64,000 bases of DNA. Origin: Streptomyces halstedii. GTDB taxonomy: Bacteria; Actinomycetota; Actinomycetes; Streptomycetales; Streptomycetaceae. Shown one piece after another: positions 8,899 through 17,427 of the stretch (its first letter is position 1; each line of letters begins with the position of its first letter). The notes below the pieces were generated by a model that was given only the letters and a program-made list of their open reading frames with translations, did not search any database and had not been told where the DNA came from. The stretch spans positions 1 through 64,000 of the forward strand of contig JOAZ01000024.1 of the NCBI GenBank assembly GCA_000720535.1. Direction: 5' to 3'. The translations under genes and the position numbers were made by a program.

Positions 8899-9372
8899 CT
8901 ACGAGCACTCCCGAGCGGGACGCTCGGGCATCAGGCGCGAGCCCGCCATCGACTCGCCCGAGATGTCGTCGGGGTTGGACAGCACGCAGTTCTCCAGGGA
9001 CAGGCAGCCGCAGCCGATGCAGTCCGTGAGGTGGTCCCGCAGCCGCCCGAGCTGCCTGATCCGGTCGTCCAGCTCGGAGCGCCACGCCCGGGAGAGCCGC
9101 GCCCAGTCGTCCCGGTTCGGGGTGCGCTCCTCGGGCAGTTCGGCGAGCGCCTCCCGGATGGTGGCGAGCGGTATGCCGACCCGTTGCGCCGCGCGGACGA
9201 ACGCGACCCGGCGCAGCGCGTCCCTGGTGTAACGGCGCTGGTTGCCGCTGGTGCGGCGGCTGGTGATCAGGCCCTTGGACTCGTAGAAGTGCAGGGCCGA
9301 GACGGCGGCCCCGCTGCGCGCGGAGAGCTGGCCGACCGTGAGTTCATGGAGCGTCTGAGGGATCTGAGGCAC
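8899..9372 (-). CDS. soxR: Redox-sensitive MerR-family activator SoxR
   Basis: A 157-residue MerR protein. The winged helix-turn-helix (TVGQLSARSGAAVSALHFYE) is followed by a dimerisation helix and the CIGCGCLSLENC loop (about residues 122-133) that holds the [2Fe-2S] cluster sensing redox-active compounds. In Streptomyces SoxR responds to self-made quinones and phenazine-like metabolites and turns on a small set of exporter and reductase genes. No exporter lies beside it, so it acts elsewhere. The C-terminal tail beyond the cluster is of the actinobacterial type. Confidence 0.95.
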   Translation of the reverse strand: MPQIPQTLHELTVGQLSARSGAAVSALHFYESKGLITSRRTSGNQRRYTRDALRRVAFVRAAQRVGIPLATIREALAELPEERTPNRDDWARLSRAWRSELDDRIRQLGRLRDHLTDCIGCGCLSLENCVLSNPDDISGESMAGSRLMPERPARECS

Positions 9373-9440
9373 CCCACCGAGCCTACTGCCCCCCGTTCCG
9401 CCGCCGCCCGCGCTTCTCGTCTCCTCCCACCGGTCCGTCG

Positions 9441-9484
9441 TTGACAGGGCCGCGCGGCCCCCGCATGCTGAGCAAGCGCTTAGA
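9441..9484 (+). promoter_or_regulatory. Promoter with overlapping TetR-type operator for the MaoC gene
   Basis: TTGACA at 9441-9446 and CATGCT at 9464-9469 are 17 bp apart, a good housekeeping promoter. CTGAGCAAGCGCTTAGA at 9468-9484 begins inside the -10 element and covers the likely transcription start. The same 17 bases occur at 10881-10897 before the neighbouring TetR gene, so binding there would repress both. Confidence 0.7.
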
Positions 9485-9554
9485 CAGTTCCGGGGAGAAG
9501 CGCCCGGACGGGAGCGCCCGACGACGCGGGCACGGGACGGCAGGGAGCGGGAAC

Positions 9555-10016
9555 ATGGCAGAGCCGAGGATCTTCACGTCCGCACAGGAGCTGCGGGACG
9601 CGGTGGGCCAGGAGCTGGGGCACAGCGACTGGCTGGAGATCGAACAGCGGCGGATCGACGGGTTCGCGGAGGCCACCGGCGACCACCAGTGGATCCACGT
9701 GGACCCCGAACGCGCCGCCGCCGGTCCCTTCGGTACGACGATCGCGCACGGCTATCTCACGCTCTCGCTGCTGCCGGTACTGGTCCCGCAGGTCCTCCAG
9801 GTCGAGGGCGCGAAGATGGGCATCAACTACGGGACCAACAAGGTGCGTTTCCCCTCGACGGTGCCGGTCGGCTCGCGGCTGCGCGCCACCGCGGTGCTCA
9901 AGGGCGTCGAGGAGGCGGGCGGCGGGGTGCAGGTGACCGCCCTCGTCACGGTCGAGCGCGAGGGCGGCGACAAGCCGGCCTGCGTGGCCGAGTCGGTCTC
10001 GCGCTACTACTTCTGA
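9555..10016 (+). CDS. MaoC-family (R)-specific enoyl-CoA hydratase/dehydratase
   Basis: A 153-residue hot-dog fold protein. The hydratase-2 motif is clear: DGFAEATGDHQWIHVDPERA carries the catalytic Asp and His, and GTTIAHGYLTLSL completes the substrate tunnel. Such single-domain MaoC proteins hydrate enoyl-CoA or enoyl-ACP in fatty-acid-like pathways. I chose the ATG at 9555, preceded by GGGAGCGGG; an upstream frame opens inside the promoter. It shares an operator sequence with the TetR at 10210-10833, which faces it tail to tail, so the two form a small regulon. Confidence 0.9.
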   Translation: MAEPRIFTSAQELRDAVGQELGHSDWLEIEQRRIDGFAEATGDHQWIHVDPERAAAGPFGTTIAHGYLTLSLLPVLVPQVLQVEGAKMGINYGTNKVRFPSTVPVGSRLRATAVLKGVEEAGGGVQVTALVTVEREGGDKPACVAESVSRYYF

Positions 10017-10017
10017 G

Positions 10018-10200
10018 CCGCCTCCGGGCGCTCGCGAGCGGCTTCCGGGGCGCGTCCGGGCCCGCGGGCGGCTCCCGGGGCGCGTCCGGGCGCTCGCGGT
10101 CCGCTTCCGAGTCGTTTCCGGGCCGCTTCCGGGCCGCTTCTGAGCCGTTCCCGGACCGTTTCCGGGCCGCGCGAACGCGCGCCGGGCGCGAACGCGCGAG
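10018..10200. repeat. Degenerate tandem repeat between the MaoC and TetR genes
   Basis: The whole gap is made of imperfect units of about 11 bp around CCGCTTCCGGG, ending in two copies of GCGCGAACGCGCG. It lies between two convergent gene ends and holds no gene. Slippage-prone low-complexity DNA is the simplest view. It could also act as a terminator through alternating GC stems. Confidence 0.55.
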
Positions 10201-10209
10201 CAGCGGTCG

Positions 10210-10833
10210 CTACCTCTGCGCGCCGACCATGCGCAGCACCAGGTCGGCGTAGAGCGCGCCGACCTCGTCGGGCGTCCGGCTGCCCTGGGCGTTGAACCAG
10301 CGCGCCACGTCGATGCAGAGCGACAGCACCGCCAGCGTGGTGCCCGGCACGTCGGGGACCTCGAACTCCCCCGCCCGTACGCCCTCGCTGATGATCCCCC
10401 GCACCACCGCGTCGGTCTTCCGGCGCAGGCCGACGATCTCGGCGCGGTGCTCGTCGCCGAGTGCCTCCAGCTCGTACTGCACGACCCGTGCCGTGGTGTG
10501 GCGCTCGGCGTGCCAGCGGACGAAGGAGCGTACGGCGTCGGCGAGCCGGTCGGCCGCCGTGCCGTCCCCGCTCGCCGCCGCCTCCAGCAGACGCAGGGCC
10601 CGGTCGTGGCCGATCCTGCTGATCCGGTGGAGCAGCTCTTCCTTCGTCTTGTAGTGGATGTACAGCGCGGCGGGGCTCATCCCGGCCCGGCCGGCGATGT
10701 CACGGGTGGTGGTCGCGTGGTAGCCGCGCTCGGCGAAGGCCTCGACGGCGGCCACGAGCAGCCGCCGGGCCGCCTCCGGTGTGACCTCGCTCCACGGCGT
10801 GTCCTCGCCGCCGGTCTCCTCCGCCGCGCTCAT
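10210..10833 (-). CDS. TetR/AcrR family regulator of acyl-CoA-type genes
   Basis: A 207-residue repressor. The helix-turn-helix sits at about residues 35-72 with the recognition segment GMSPAALYIHYKTKEELL; the rest is the helical ligand domain. The ATG at 10833 was chosen because upstream starts run into the operator region. A 17-bp sequence 48 bp upstream of this start is identical to one at the MaoC promoter, so autoregulation plus control of the MaoC gene is likely. The ligand may be an acyl-CoA; this is inference from the target. Confidence 0.88.
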   Translation of the reverse strand: MSAAEETGGEDTPWSEVTPEAARRLLVAAVEAFAERGYHATTTRDIAGRAGMSPAALYIHYKTKEELLHRISRIGHDRALRLLEAAASGDGTAADRLADAVRSFVRWHAERHTTARVVQYELEALGDEHRAEIVGLRRKTDAVVRGIISEGVRAGEFEVPDVPGTTLAVLSLCIDVARWFNAQGSRTPDEVGALYADLVLRMVGAQR

Positions 10834-10880
10834 CGCCACAGATCCCTTTCCCCTCGCAGGACGAACACCATACCCCGAAC

Positions 10881-10897
10881 CTGAGCAAGCGCTTAGA
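10881..10897 (-). promoter_or_regulatory. Operator shared with the MaoC promoter
   Basis: CTGAGCAAGCGCTTAGA is centred on the palindrome AAGCGCTT and is identical over 17 bases to 9468-9484. It lies between the divergent starts of the TetR gene and nothing else; the YiaA/B gene behind it points the same way and ends at 10919. Confidence 0.7.
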
Positions 10898-10918
10898 GGC
10901 GTCCGGGGTACGTGGTCG

Positions 10919-11209
10919 TCAGATCTTCTGGAAGGGATCGTGCTCGGCGAGGATCTTCTCCAGCCGGGCCTGGTCGACCCGGCTGACGATCCTGCCCTCC
11001 TCCTGCCGGTCCCTGACGATCTTGGCCAGGGTGAAGCACGAGGTGACGAGGTAGAGGACGCCGACGGCGAGGAAGGCCCGCACCCAGGCGTCGGCGTCGA
11101 GGAAGAAGATGCCGAGGGCCACCGCGCCGAGGGCCACCCCGAAGGAGAGGACGGCCTGACCGTAGAAGGCCGCGGTGCTCTGCTGCTTGACCGATGTTGT
11201 CTCACTCAT
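10919..11209 (-). CDS. YiaA/YiaB two-helix inner membrane protein
   Basis: A 96-residue protein with two hydrophobic helices (about residues 15-36 and 42-62) and a charged C-terminal tail (KIVRDRQEEGRIVSRVDQARLEKILAEH is its helical part, in two stretches). This matches the small YiaA/YiaB family of unknown function. It follows the acyl-CoA dehydrogenase gene on the same strand but is upstream of it in transcription only with respect to the TetR gene. ATG at 11209; upstream in-frame residues do not look coding. Confidence 0.75.
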   Translation of the reverse strand: MSETTSVKQQSTAAFYGQAVLSFGVALGAVALGIFFLDADAWVRAFLAVGVLYLVTSCFTLAKIVRDRQEEGRIVSRVDQARLEKILAEHDPFQKI

Positions 11210-11320
11210 GGCGCACAGCATCCGGCGCGGTGGCGTGCGGCACATCCGCCGGAGTACTCAGCCGGTACTCAACAGGCCGGGTGCTCGGCCCACTCGGAAG
11301 GCGGGGCACTCCGCCCGCCC

Positions 11321-12472
11321 TCAGAAGGCGGAGACGCCCGTCAGCGCGCGGCCGATGATCAGCTTCTGGATCTGGCTGGTGCCCTCGTAGAGGGTCATCA
11401 CGCGGGCGTCCCTGACGAGCTTGCCGACCGGGTACTCGTCGATGTAGCCGTACCCGCCGAACACCTGAAGGGCGTTGTTGGCGGCGCGGACGGCGGCCTC
11501 GGAGGCGAAGAGCTTCGCGGTGGAGGCGGCGGTCGCGAAGTCCTGGCCCCGGTCGACGAGATCGGCCACGCGCCAGGTCAGCATGCGGGCCGCGTCCACG
11601 TCCACGGAGATGTCGCTGATGAGTTCCTGGACGAGCTGGTAGCCCGCGATCGGCTGCCCGAACTGCTCGCGCTCGCCCGCGTACCGCACGGCGGCGTCCA
11701 GGGCCGCCTGGGCGATGCCGACGCAGCCGGCCGCGACCGACATGCGCCCCTTGGCCAGGGCCGACATGGCGAGGGAGAAACCCTTGCCCTCGGGCCCCAG
11801 GAGCGTGGCGGCCGGGACGCGGACGTCTTCCAGCACCAGTTCCGCGGTGGCCTGGCCGCGCAGTCCGAGCTTGCCGTGCACGGTGCGCCGGGTCAGGCCG
11901 GGGGTGTCGGCCGGCACCAGGAAGGCGGAGACGCCCCGGTGGCCGGGGACGTCCCCGGTGCGGGCGAAGAGCAGGACGACATCGGCCCAGGTGCCGTTGG
12001 TGATGAACATCTTGGAGCCGTTGATCACGTAGTCGTCGCCGTCGCGCACCGCCCTCGTGCTCAGGTTCCCGGCGTCGGAGCCGGTCCCGGGCTCGGTCAG
12101 GGCGAAGCAGCCGACGGCCTCGCCCGCGGTGAGCCGGGGCAGCCACCGCCGCTTCTGCTCCTCGTCCCCCCAGGACGCGATGGTCTTCGCGACCAGGCCG
12201 AGCGAGACGGACACGATGCCGCGCACCGAGGAGTCTCCGCGCCCCAGCTCCTCGGTCACCAGGCAGTACGCCAGGTGGTCGCCGCCGGAGCCGCCGTACT
12301 CCTCCGGGATCGTGAGTCCGAGGAAGCCCAGCGCGCCCAGCTTCTTCACGATCGACTTGTCGACACTCTCGGCACGGTCCCAGGCGACGACGTGCGGGGT
12401 GATCTCCCGTGCGACGAAGTCCTCGGCGAGCTCGCGTACGGCTTCCTGCTCCTCGCTCAGCTCCAGGTTCAT
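11321..12472 (-). CDS. Acyl-CoA dehydrogenase
   Basis: A 383-residue FAD-dependent dehydrogenase that oxidises an acyl-CoA to the trans-2-enoyl-CoA and passes electrons to ETF. Family signatures are complete: CFALTEPGTGSDAGN (FAD/substrate loop), KMFITNGTWAD, the dimer helix QVFGGYGYIDEYPV, and LYEGTSQIQKLIIGRAL with the catalytic glutamate. I chose MNLELSEEQ (ATG 12472). It is divergent from a TetR gene, with one palindromic operator (12492-12508) lying 19 bp before this start, so repression is very likely. Chain-length specificity cannot be read. Confidence 0.92.
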   Translation of the reverse strand: MNLELSEEQEAVRELAEDFVAREITPHVVAWDRAESVDKSIVKKLGALGFLGLTIPEEYGGSGGDHLAYCLVTEELGRGDSSVRGIVSVSLGLVAKTIASWGDEEQKRRWLPRLTAGEAVGCFALTEPGTGSDAGNLSTRAVRDGDDYVINGSKMFITNGTWADVVLLFARTGDVPGHRGVSAFLVPADTPGLTRRTVHGKLGLRGQATAELVLEDVRVPAATLLGPEGKGFSLAMSALAKGRMSVAAGCVGIAQAALDAAVRYAGEREQFGQPIAGYQLVQELISDISVDVDAARMLTWRVADLVDRGQDFATAASTAKLFASEAAVRAANNALQVFGGYGYIDEYPVGKLVRDARVMTLYEGTSQIQKLIIGRALTGVSAF

Positions 12473-12491
12473 CCTGCGACACCCCACTTTT

Positions 12492-12508
12492 AATTAGCAC
12501 TGCTAGTT
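12492..12508. promoter_or_regulatory. Palindromic TetR operator between acyl-CoA dehydrogenase and TetR genes
   Basis: AATTAGCACTGCTAGTT is a near-perfect palindrome in a strikingly AT-rich spot. It sits within 30 bp of both divergent starts. Read on the other strand it aligns base for base with 18899-18915 and 62865-62881. Confidence 0.75.
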
Positions 12509-12537
12509 TTCTCTGCGCAGGCCCTACTATGTGCCGC

Positions 12538-13212
12538 ATGGCCCGACCGCGCAAGCCCCTCCTCAGCAGAGACCGCATCGTCGAGGCGGCGGGCGCGCTC
12601 GTGGACGCCGAGGGACTGGAGGCCGTCTCCACCCGCAGGCTGGCCGCCGAGCTGGGGGTCAGCGGGCCCTCGCTGTACAACCACTTCCGCAACAAGGAAG
12701 AGATCCTGGACGCGGTCGCCGACGCCGTCTCGGCCCAGGTCGATCTGTCGATGTTCCAGGAGGGGGACGCCCGCGACTGGCCCGCCGCGCTGCGCGACTG
12801 GGCCCTCTCCTACCGGGCCGCGCTCGCCGCGCACCCGCACATCGTCCCGGTGCTCGCCCAGGGCCCCGGCCGCCGGCCGGCCGGACTGCGGGTCGCCGAC
12901 GCGGTGTTCGGCGCGATGGTCCGGGCCGGCTGGCCGCCCGCCCAGGCCACCTACATCGGGGCGCTGATGCGCTACTTCGTCACCGGCTCGGCGCTCGGCT
13001 CCTTCGCGCGCGGCTTCGTGGACGACGAGACGGCGTACGACCCGGCCGACTACCCGCACCTGGGGCAGGCCCATCTGCTGGCCGAGCGGCGCCAGCAGGT
13101 GGACGAGGGCGCCTTCGAGACCGGGCTGCGGGCCCTGCTGGACGGACTGGTGCTCCAGTACGAGCAGACGGTCACCGGCCGAAAGGCTCCGCGCACACCG
13201 TCAGGGGCGTGA
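12538..13212 (+). CDS. TetR/AcrR family regulator, likely controller of the AACTAGC regulon
   Basis: A 224-residue regulator. The helix-turn-helix (LLSRDRIVEAAGALVDAEG, then GVSGPSLYNHFRNKEEIL) spans about residues 8-55, followed by a helical C-terminal domain of the type found in regulators with ArgR-like TetR_C folds. ATG 12538 begins MARPRK; an ATG three codons earlier is possible, and the short leader suggests leaderless or near-leaderless mRNA. The operator in the shared intergenic region also occurs before a second acyl-CoA dehydrogenase and an aldehyde dehydrogenase, so this protein may control catabolic oxidation genes across the window. Confidence 0.88.
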   Translation: MARPRKPLLSRDRIVEAAGALVDAEGLEAVSTRRLAAELGVSGPSLYNHFRNKEEILDAVADAVSAQVDLSMFQEGDARDWPAALRDWALSYRAALAAHPHIVPVLAQGPGRRPAGLRVADAVFGAMVRAGWPPAQATYIGALMRYFVTGSALGSFARGFVDDETAYDPADYPHLGQAHLLAERRQQVDEGAFETGLRALLDGLVLQYEQTVTGRKAPRTPSGA

Positions 13213-13328
13213 CCGGCGCTCCACGCGCGCCTTAGGACGCCCGCACGCCCCGGCCCCGGGCCGCCCCTGCCACGGGCGCGCGGCACAGTTCGGCGTCCGC
13301 CGAAGAGTGCCTGCCGCATCCTGGACGC

Positions 13329-14054
13329 ATGGCCCGTACGACACCGAGCGAACCGGCGGCGGCCCGGCTCGCCGCCCTGGCCGCCCTGCTGGCCGACGAG
13401 ACCCGCGCCGCCTTCTGCCTCGCCCTGCTGGACGGCCGCGCCTGGACCGCGGGCGAGCTGGCCCGCGGCGCGGGGGTGGCTCCCTCCACCGCCAGCGAGC
13501 ACCTGGGGAAGCTGGTGGCGGGCGGGCTGCTGGCCGAGGAACGCCAGGGCCGGCACCGCTATCTGCGGCTCGCCGGAGGGCGGGCGGCCCAGTTGGTGGA
13601 GGAGCTGGCCGCGTACGCCGCTCCCGGCGGGGCGCCGCCCGCCCGCTCGCTGCGCGCGGCGAGCACGGCCCACGCGCTGGCCCGGGGACGTACCTGCTAC
13701 GACCACCTCGCGGGCCGGCTCGGCATCCGGATCACCGAGGCGATGACGACGCGCGGACTCCTGCGCCAGGACACCGGGTTCGCGCTCACCGAGGACGGGC
13801 TGGCGTGGTTCGGCGCGCTCGGTGTCCCGCTGGACACGGCGTCCCGGCGGCCCCTGGCACGGGGCTGTCTGGACTGGACCGAGCGGCGGCCGCATCTGGC
13901 GGGTGCCGCGGGCGCCGCCCTGTGCCGGCACGCGATGGAGGCCGGATGGTGCGAGCGGGTCGGCACGGGGCGGGCGGTGCGGGCGACCCCGGAGGGGCTT
14001 CGGGCCCTCACCGCGCGTCTGGGCATCGATCCCGCGTCGATCGACGGACGCTGA
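13329..14054 (+). CDS. ArsR-type winged helix regulator
   Basis: A 241-residue protein. An ArsR-like winged helix occupies about residues 15-90 (ELARGAGVAPSTASEHLGKLVAGGLL is the DNA-binding helix pair and wing, in two stretches). The C-terminal half contains CLDWTERRPHLAGAAGAALC and other conserved segments of the longer ArsR family seen beside exporters. No arsenic-type cysteine pair is present in the helix. It lies 70 bp before and parallel to the EamA exporter gene, with a 26-bp-period direct repeat at the junction that may be its binding site. Confidence 0.85.
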   Translation: MARTTPSEPAAARLAALAALLADETRAAFCLALLDGRAWTAGELARGAGVAPSTASEHLGKLVAGGLLAEERQGRHRYLRLAGGRAAQLVEELAAYAAPGGAPPARSLRAASTAHALARGRTCYDHLAGRLGIRITEAMTTRGLLRQDTGFALTEDGLAWFGALGVPLDTASRRPLARGCLDWTERRPHLAGAAGAALCRHAMEAGWCERVGTGRAVRATPEGLRALTARLGIDPASIDGR

Positions 14055-14081
14055 CGGTGCCGTCGATTGACGGACACCGAC
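14036..14081 (+). promoter_or_regulatory. Direct repeat before the EamA gene
   Basis: GTCGATCGACGGACGCTGAC (14036-14055) and GTCGATTGACGGACACCGAC (14062-14081) match at 17 of 20 positions with a 26-bp period. The second copy is also part of ATTG-N11-CAAT. It overlaps the ArsR-type stop and lies 44 bp before the exporter start. A regulator site is likely. Confidence 0.5.
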
Positions 14082-14124
14082 AATTCGGTGGGGGCCGAAG
14101 CCTCGCGGCCGTAGCGTCGGCGCC

Positions 14125-15114
14125 ATGACGACGACACCGACCGCGGCCCCCTCGCCGGGCCGCGACTGGCGCGCCCCCGCCGCCGCCTGCACCACGGTGG
14201 TCCTGTGGGCCTCCGCCTTCGTATCCATCCGCAGCGCGGGCGAGGCCTACTCGCCGGGGGCGCTGGCCCTGGGGCGGCTGCTCGCGGGCACGCTGACGCT
14301 CGGGGCGATCCTGCTGGTACGCCGCGAAGGGCTGCCGCCGCGGGCCGCGTGGCCCGGCATCGTGCGCTCGGGGCTGCTCTGGTTCGGGCTGTACATGGTG
14401 GTCCTCAACTGGGGTGAGCAGGAGGTGGACGCGGGCACCGCCGCGATGGTCGTGAACATCGGCCCGATCCTGATCGCCCTGCTGGGGGCCGGACTGCTGG
14501 GCGAGGGGCTGCCGCGCCGGCTGCTCGCGGGGATGGCGGTGTCGTTCGCGGGCGCGGCCGTGGTCGGGCTGTCCATGTCGGGGGACGGTGGCTCGTCGGT
14601 CCTCGGGGTGCTGCTCTGCCTGGTGGCGGCGGTGGCGTACGCGGGCGGGGTGGTGAGCCAGAAGCCGGCGCTGCGGCACGGTTCGGCGCTCCAGGTCACC
14701 ACGTTCGGCTGCCTGATCGGTACGGTCGCCTGCCTGCCGTTCGCCGGGGTGCTGGTGTCACAGGCGGCGCACGCCCCGCTGTCCGCGACGCTGAACATGG
14801 TCTACCTCGGCGTGTTCCCCACCGCGCTGGCGTTCACCACCTGGGCCTATGCCCTGGCCCGCACCACCGCGGGCCGGATGGGCGCGACCACGTACGCGGT
14901 TCCGGCGCTGGTGGTGCTCATGTCGTGGCTGCTGCTGGACGAGGTGCCCGCGCCACTGACGGTCGGCGGCGGGCTGATCTGCCTCGCGGGGGTGGCGCTC
15001 TCGCGGACCCGGCCGCGGAGACGGCCGCCGGGGCCCGAGGGGGCCGATCGGCCCTCCGGAGGGGGCCGCAGGGCCCTTATGCCCGTCGCGCCGAAGCCGA
15101 AGGCTGGGGGCTGA
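14125..15114 (+). CDS. EamA/DMT family transporter
   Basis: A 329-residue membrane protein with ten predicted helices in two EamA repeats, beginning TTVVLWASAFVSIRSAGEAY (the conserved WASxFxxxR start of the first repeat) and repeating near residue 165 onward. Such drug/metabolite transporters export amino acids, nucleosides or small toxins. The C-terminal tail (about residues 293-329) is basic and Pro/Gly-rich. It probably forms a unit with the ArsR-type gene upstream; the substrate is unknown. Confidence 0.9.
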   Translation: MTTTPTAAPSPGRDWRAPAAACTTVVLWASAFVSIRSAGEAYSPGALALGRLLAGTLTLGAILLVRREGLPPRAAWPGIVRSGLLWFGLYMVVLNWGEQEVDAGTAAMVVNIGPILIALLGAGLLGEGLPRRLLAGMAVSFAGAAVVGLSMSGDGGSSVLGVLLCLVAAVAYAGGVVSQKPALRHGSALQVTTFGCLIGTVACLPFAGVLVSQAAHAPLSATLNMVYLGVFPTALAFTTWAYALARTTAGRMGATTYAVPALVVLMSWLLLDEVPAPLTVGGGLICLAGVALSRTRPRRRPPGPEGADRPSGGGRRALMPVAPKPKAGG

Positions 15115-15175
15115 GCCGTATTCGGAGCGGGCGGCAGGGCCCGTCGCCGGACCAGCCGCAGGAGGCCAGCGAGTC

Positions 15176-16153
15176 ATGCCGCACCCCGCCCACGTCCTCG
15201 ACGCGCAGGAACAGAGCACTCTGGTGACCGCCGCGGCCGCGGCGCCCTCGGTGCTGAACACCCAGCCCTGGTCGTTCACCGCCGGGCCGCGCGGGATCGA
15301 GGTGCACGCCGATCCGGGCCGCGCCCCGGCGGCGACGGCCTCCGCCGCCCGTGACGTCCATCTCTCGTGCGGGGCCGCCGTGTTCAACGCCCGGGTGGCC
15401 CTCGCCCGGCTGGGCCGGGGGGCGCGGACCGACGTGCTGCCCGACGCCGGTGACCCGCTGCTGGTCGCACGGGTCACCGTGGCCGACGAGCCACCGGATC
15501 CGGAACTGGAGGCGCTCCACCACTGTGTGGGCCGGCGCCGCACGAACCGCTACCCCTTCCGGCCCCAGGCCGTCCCCGCGGGCCTGATGCTCCTGCTGTA
15601 CGACGCGGCGGCGTGGGAGGGGGCGACGCTGCGCGCGCTGGACGAGGAGCCGGAGTACCAGCGGGTGCTGACGCTGATCCGGAAGGCGACCTGGACGGAG
15701 GACGAGCGTGCCCGGGAGGACCGCGCCGCCCTGCTGGGCGCCGGGTCCGGGCAGCCGGTCCTCCCGGTCGAGAACCTGGGGCCGGTGCCGCGCGGCCTGT
15801 CCGACGGCCCGGCGGTACGGGACCTGGCGGATGGGCTCGACCTGCCCGGACGCGGCACGGCCGCCTTCGAGCAGCACCCGACCCTCGCGATCCTGGAGAC
15901 CGACGACGACGACCCCGTCTCCTGGGTCGCGGCGGGCCAGGCGCTGGAGCGGGTGCTGCTGGAGGCCACCGGGCGCGGTGTCGCGGCCTCGTTCGCCAAC
16001 CAGCCGCTGGAGGACGCGGAGCTGCGGGACGACGTCTCCAGCAGCGCCGCGCACTTCGGACATCCGCAGATGGTGCTGCGGCTCGGCTACCCGCTGACCG
16101 TGCCGCCCGCCGCCCCGCGCCGGCCGGAGGCGGACGTCCTGCGCCGGGCCTGA
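15176..16153 (+). CDS. Acg-family nitroreductase-like FMN protein
   Basis: A 325-residue protein of the Acg/nitroreductase-like group known from dormancy regulons in mycobacteria. The N-terminal AAAAAPSVLNTQPWSF segment matches the FMN-binding start, GRRRTNRYPF is the mid-domain conserved block, and the AGQALERVLLEAT helix is typical of the second half. Two tandem nitroreductase-like halves account for the length. Its role may be FMN storage or stress reduction; no enzymatic substrate is established for the family. It runs parallel to the EamA gene, 61 bp apart. Confidence 0.85.
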   Translation: MPHPAHVLDAQEQSTLVTAAAAAPSVLNTQPWSFTAGPRGIEVHADPGRAPAATASAARDVHLSCGAAVFNARVALARLGRGARTDVLPDAGDPLLVARVTVADEPPDPELEALHHCVGRRRTNRYPFRPQAVPAGLMLLLYDAAAWEGATLRALDEEPEYQRVLTLIRKATWTEDERAREDRAALLGAGSGQPVLPVENLGPVPRGLSDGPAVRDLADGLDLPGRGTAAFEQHPTLAILETDDDDPVSWVAAGQALERVLLEATGRGVAASFANQPLEDAELRDDVSSSAAHFGHPQMVLRLGYPLTVPPAAPRRPEADVLRRA

Positions 16154-16221
16154 CCCTGACAGAGGTCACCGTGCGGCGGCGGGCCGGCCGCGCGCCGCCC
16201 CGGCGCCGGACGGGGCGGCCC

Positions 16222-17301
16222 TCAGAAGACGACCAGGGCGCGTCCGCCCCGGCCCGCCACCATGTTCCCGAACGCGGCCGGGATGCCGTCCAGGCCGATG
16301 CGTTCGGTGACCATCATGGAGAGGTCGAACCGTCCGGCCCTGATGTGCTCGGCGAGTACGGGCAGGTCGCGGGCCGGGTCGCTGTTGCCGTACACACAGC
16401 CGGTGAGCGAGCGGCCCCAGTGGAAGATCTCCAGTGCGTTGAAGCCCACCACCTGGTCCTTGCCGCCGATCCCGACGACCGTGGTGCGTCCGCCCCGGCG
16501 GGTGGACTCCCAGGCCCCGCGGATGGTGGCGGGGCGCCCCACGCATTCCACGGCGACGTCCGCGCCCTGACCTGCCGTCAGCTTGCGGACGGCGCGGGGG
16601 GTGGTGTCGGAGGCGACGAGGTAGTCGGTGGCCCCGGCCCGGCGGGCCAGCTCCTCCTTCTCCGGTGACACGTCCACGGCGACGATCGTGGACGCCCCCG
16701 CGATGCGCGCGGCCTGGAGCACGGCGAGGCCGACCCCGCCGATGCCGAACACGACGACGCTCTCGCCCTCGCGGACCCGCGCGGAGTGGTGGACCGCCCC
16801 GTATCCGGTCAGCACCGCGCAGCCGAGCAGCGCGGCGTCCGTGAGCGGGACGCCGGCCGGGGCGGGCAGCACGCAGTTGGCGGCGACGACGGTCTCCTGG
16901 GCGAACGCGGCGACGTTCAGCCCGGGGTGGAGCTCGGTGCCGTCCGCCGTACGGGCGTGGATGTTCGCCGCGCCCTTGAGCGCGTCGGCGCAGAGCCAGA
17001 CCTCGCCGATCCGGCAGTGGAAGCACGCCCCGCACGAGGGCGCCCAGTTGAGGACCACGGCGTCGCCGGGACCGATGTGGGTGACGCCCTCACCGACGGC
17101 CAGCACCGTCCCGGCGCCCTCGTGGCCGAGGACGGCGGGCACGGGCAGCCGCATGGTGCCGTCGGACAGGGACAGGTCGGAGTGGCAGACCCCGGCGGCG
17201 GCGAGGGAGACGCTCACCTGGCCGGGGCCGGGCTCGGGCAGTTCGATGTCGGTGATCTCCAGCGGAGCTCCGACGGCGGGCAGTACGGCGGCGCGGACCA
17301 C
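16222..17301 (-). CDS. Zinc-dependent alcohol dehydrogenase (MDR family)
   Basis: A 359-residue NAD-dependent alcohol dehydrogenase. Catalytic zinc ligands appear as CHSD near residue 39 and GHEGAG near residue 60. The structural zinc site is CGACFHCRIGEVWLC (about residues 89-103), and the Rossmann loop is GIGGVGLAVLQAA (about 180). The set resembles mycothiol-independent class III-like enzymes from actinobacteria. It follows the aldehyde dehydrogenase gene by 126 bp on the same strand, so the pair can oxidise an alcohol through its aldehyde to the acid. Substrate unknown. Confidence 0.92.
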   Translation of the reverse strand: MVRAAVLPAVGAPLEITDIELPEPGPGQVSVSLAAAGVCHSDLSLSDGTMRLPVPAVLGHEGAGTVLAVGEGVTHIGPGDAVVLNWAPSCGACFHCRIGEVWLCADALKGAANIHARTADGTELHPGLNVAAFAQETVVAANCVLPAPAGVPLTDAALLGCAVLTGYGAVHHSARVREGESVVVFGIGGVGLAVLQAARIAGASTIVAVDVSPEKEELARRAGATDYLVASDTTPRAVRKLTAGQGADVAVECVGRPATIRGAWESTRRGGRTTVVGIGGKDQVVGFNALEIFHWGRSLTGCVYGNSDPARDLPVLAEHIRAGRFDLSMMVTERIGLDGIPAAFGNMVAGRGGRALVVF

Positions 17302-17427
17302 GAACAGACTCCTCGGTGGACGGGATCGGTGGATCGGCGGGGCGGGGCGGAGCCTCCCGGACGGCTCGTACGGGGCCTGGCAGGCCCGGACGGGCCGTAC
17401 GGGCTGGGACGACGGCCCCGGAACCGC

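Noticed and set aside
10018-10200. The CCGCTTCCGGG-type array as a CRISPR
   Set aside because: Units are degenerate and directly adjacent without spacers.
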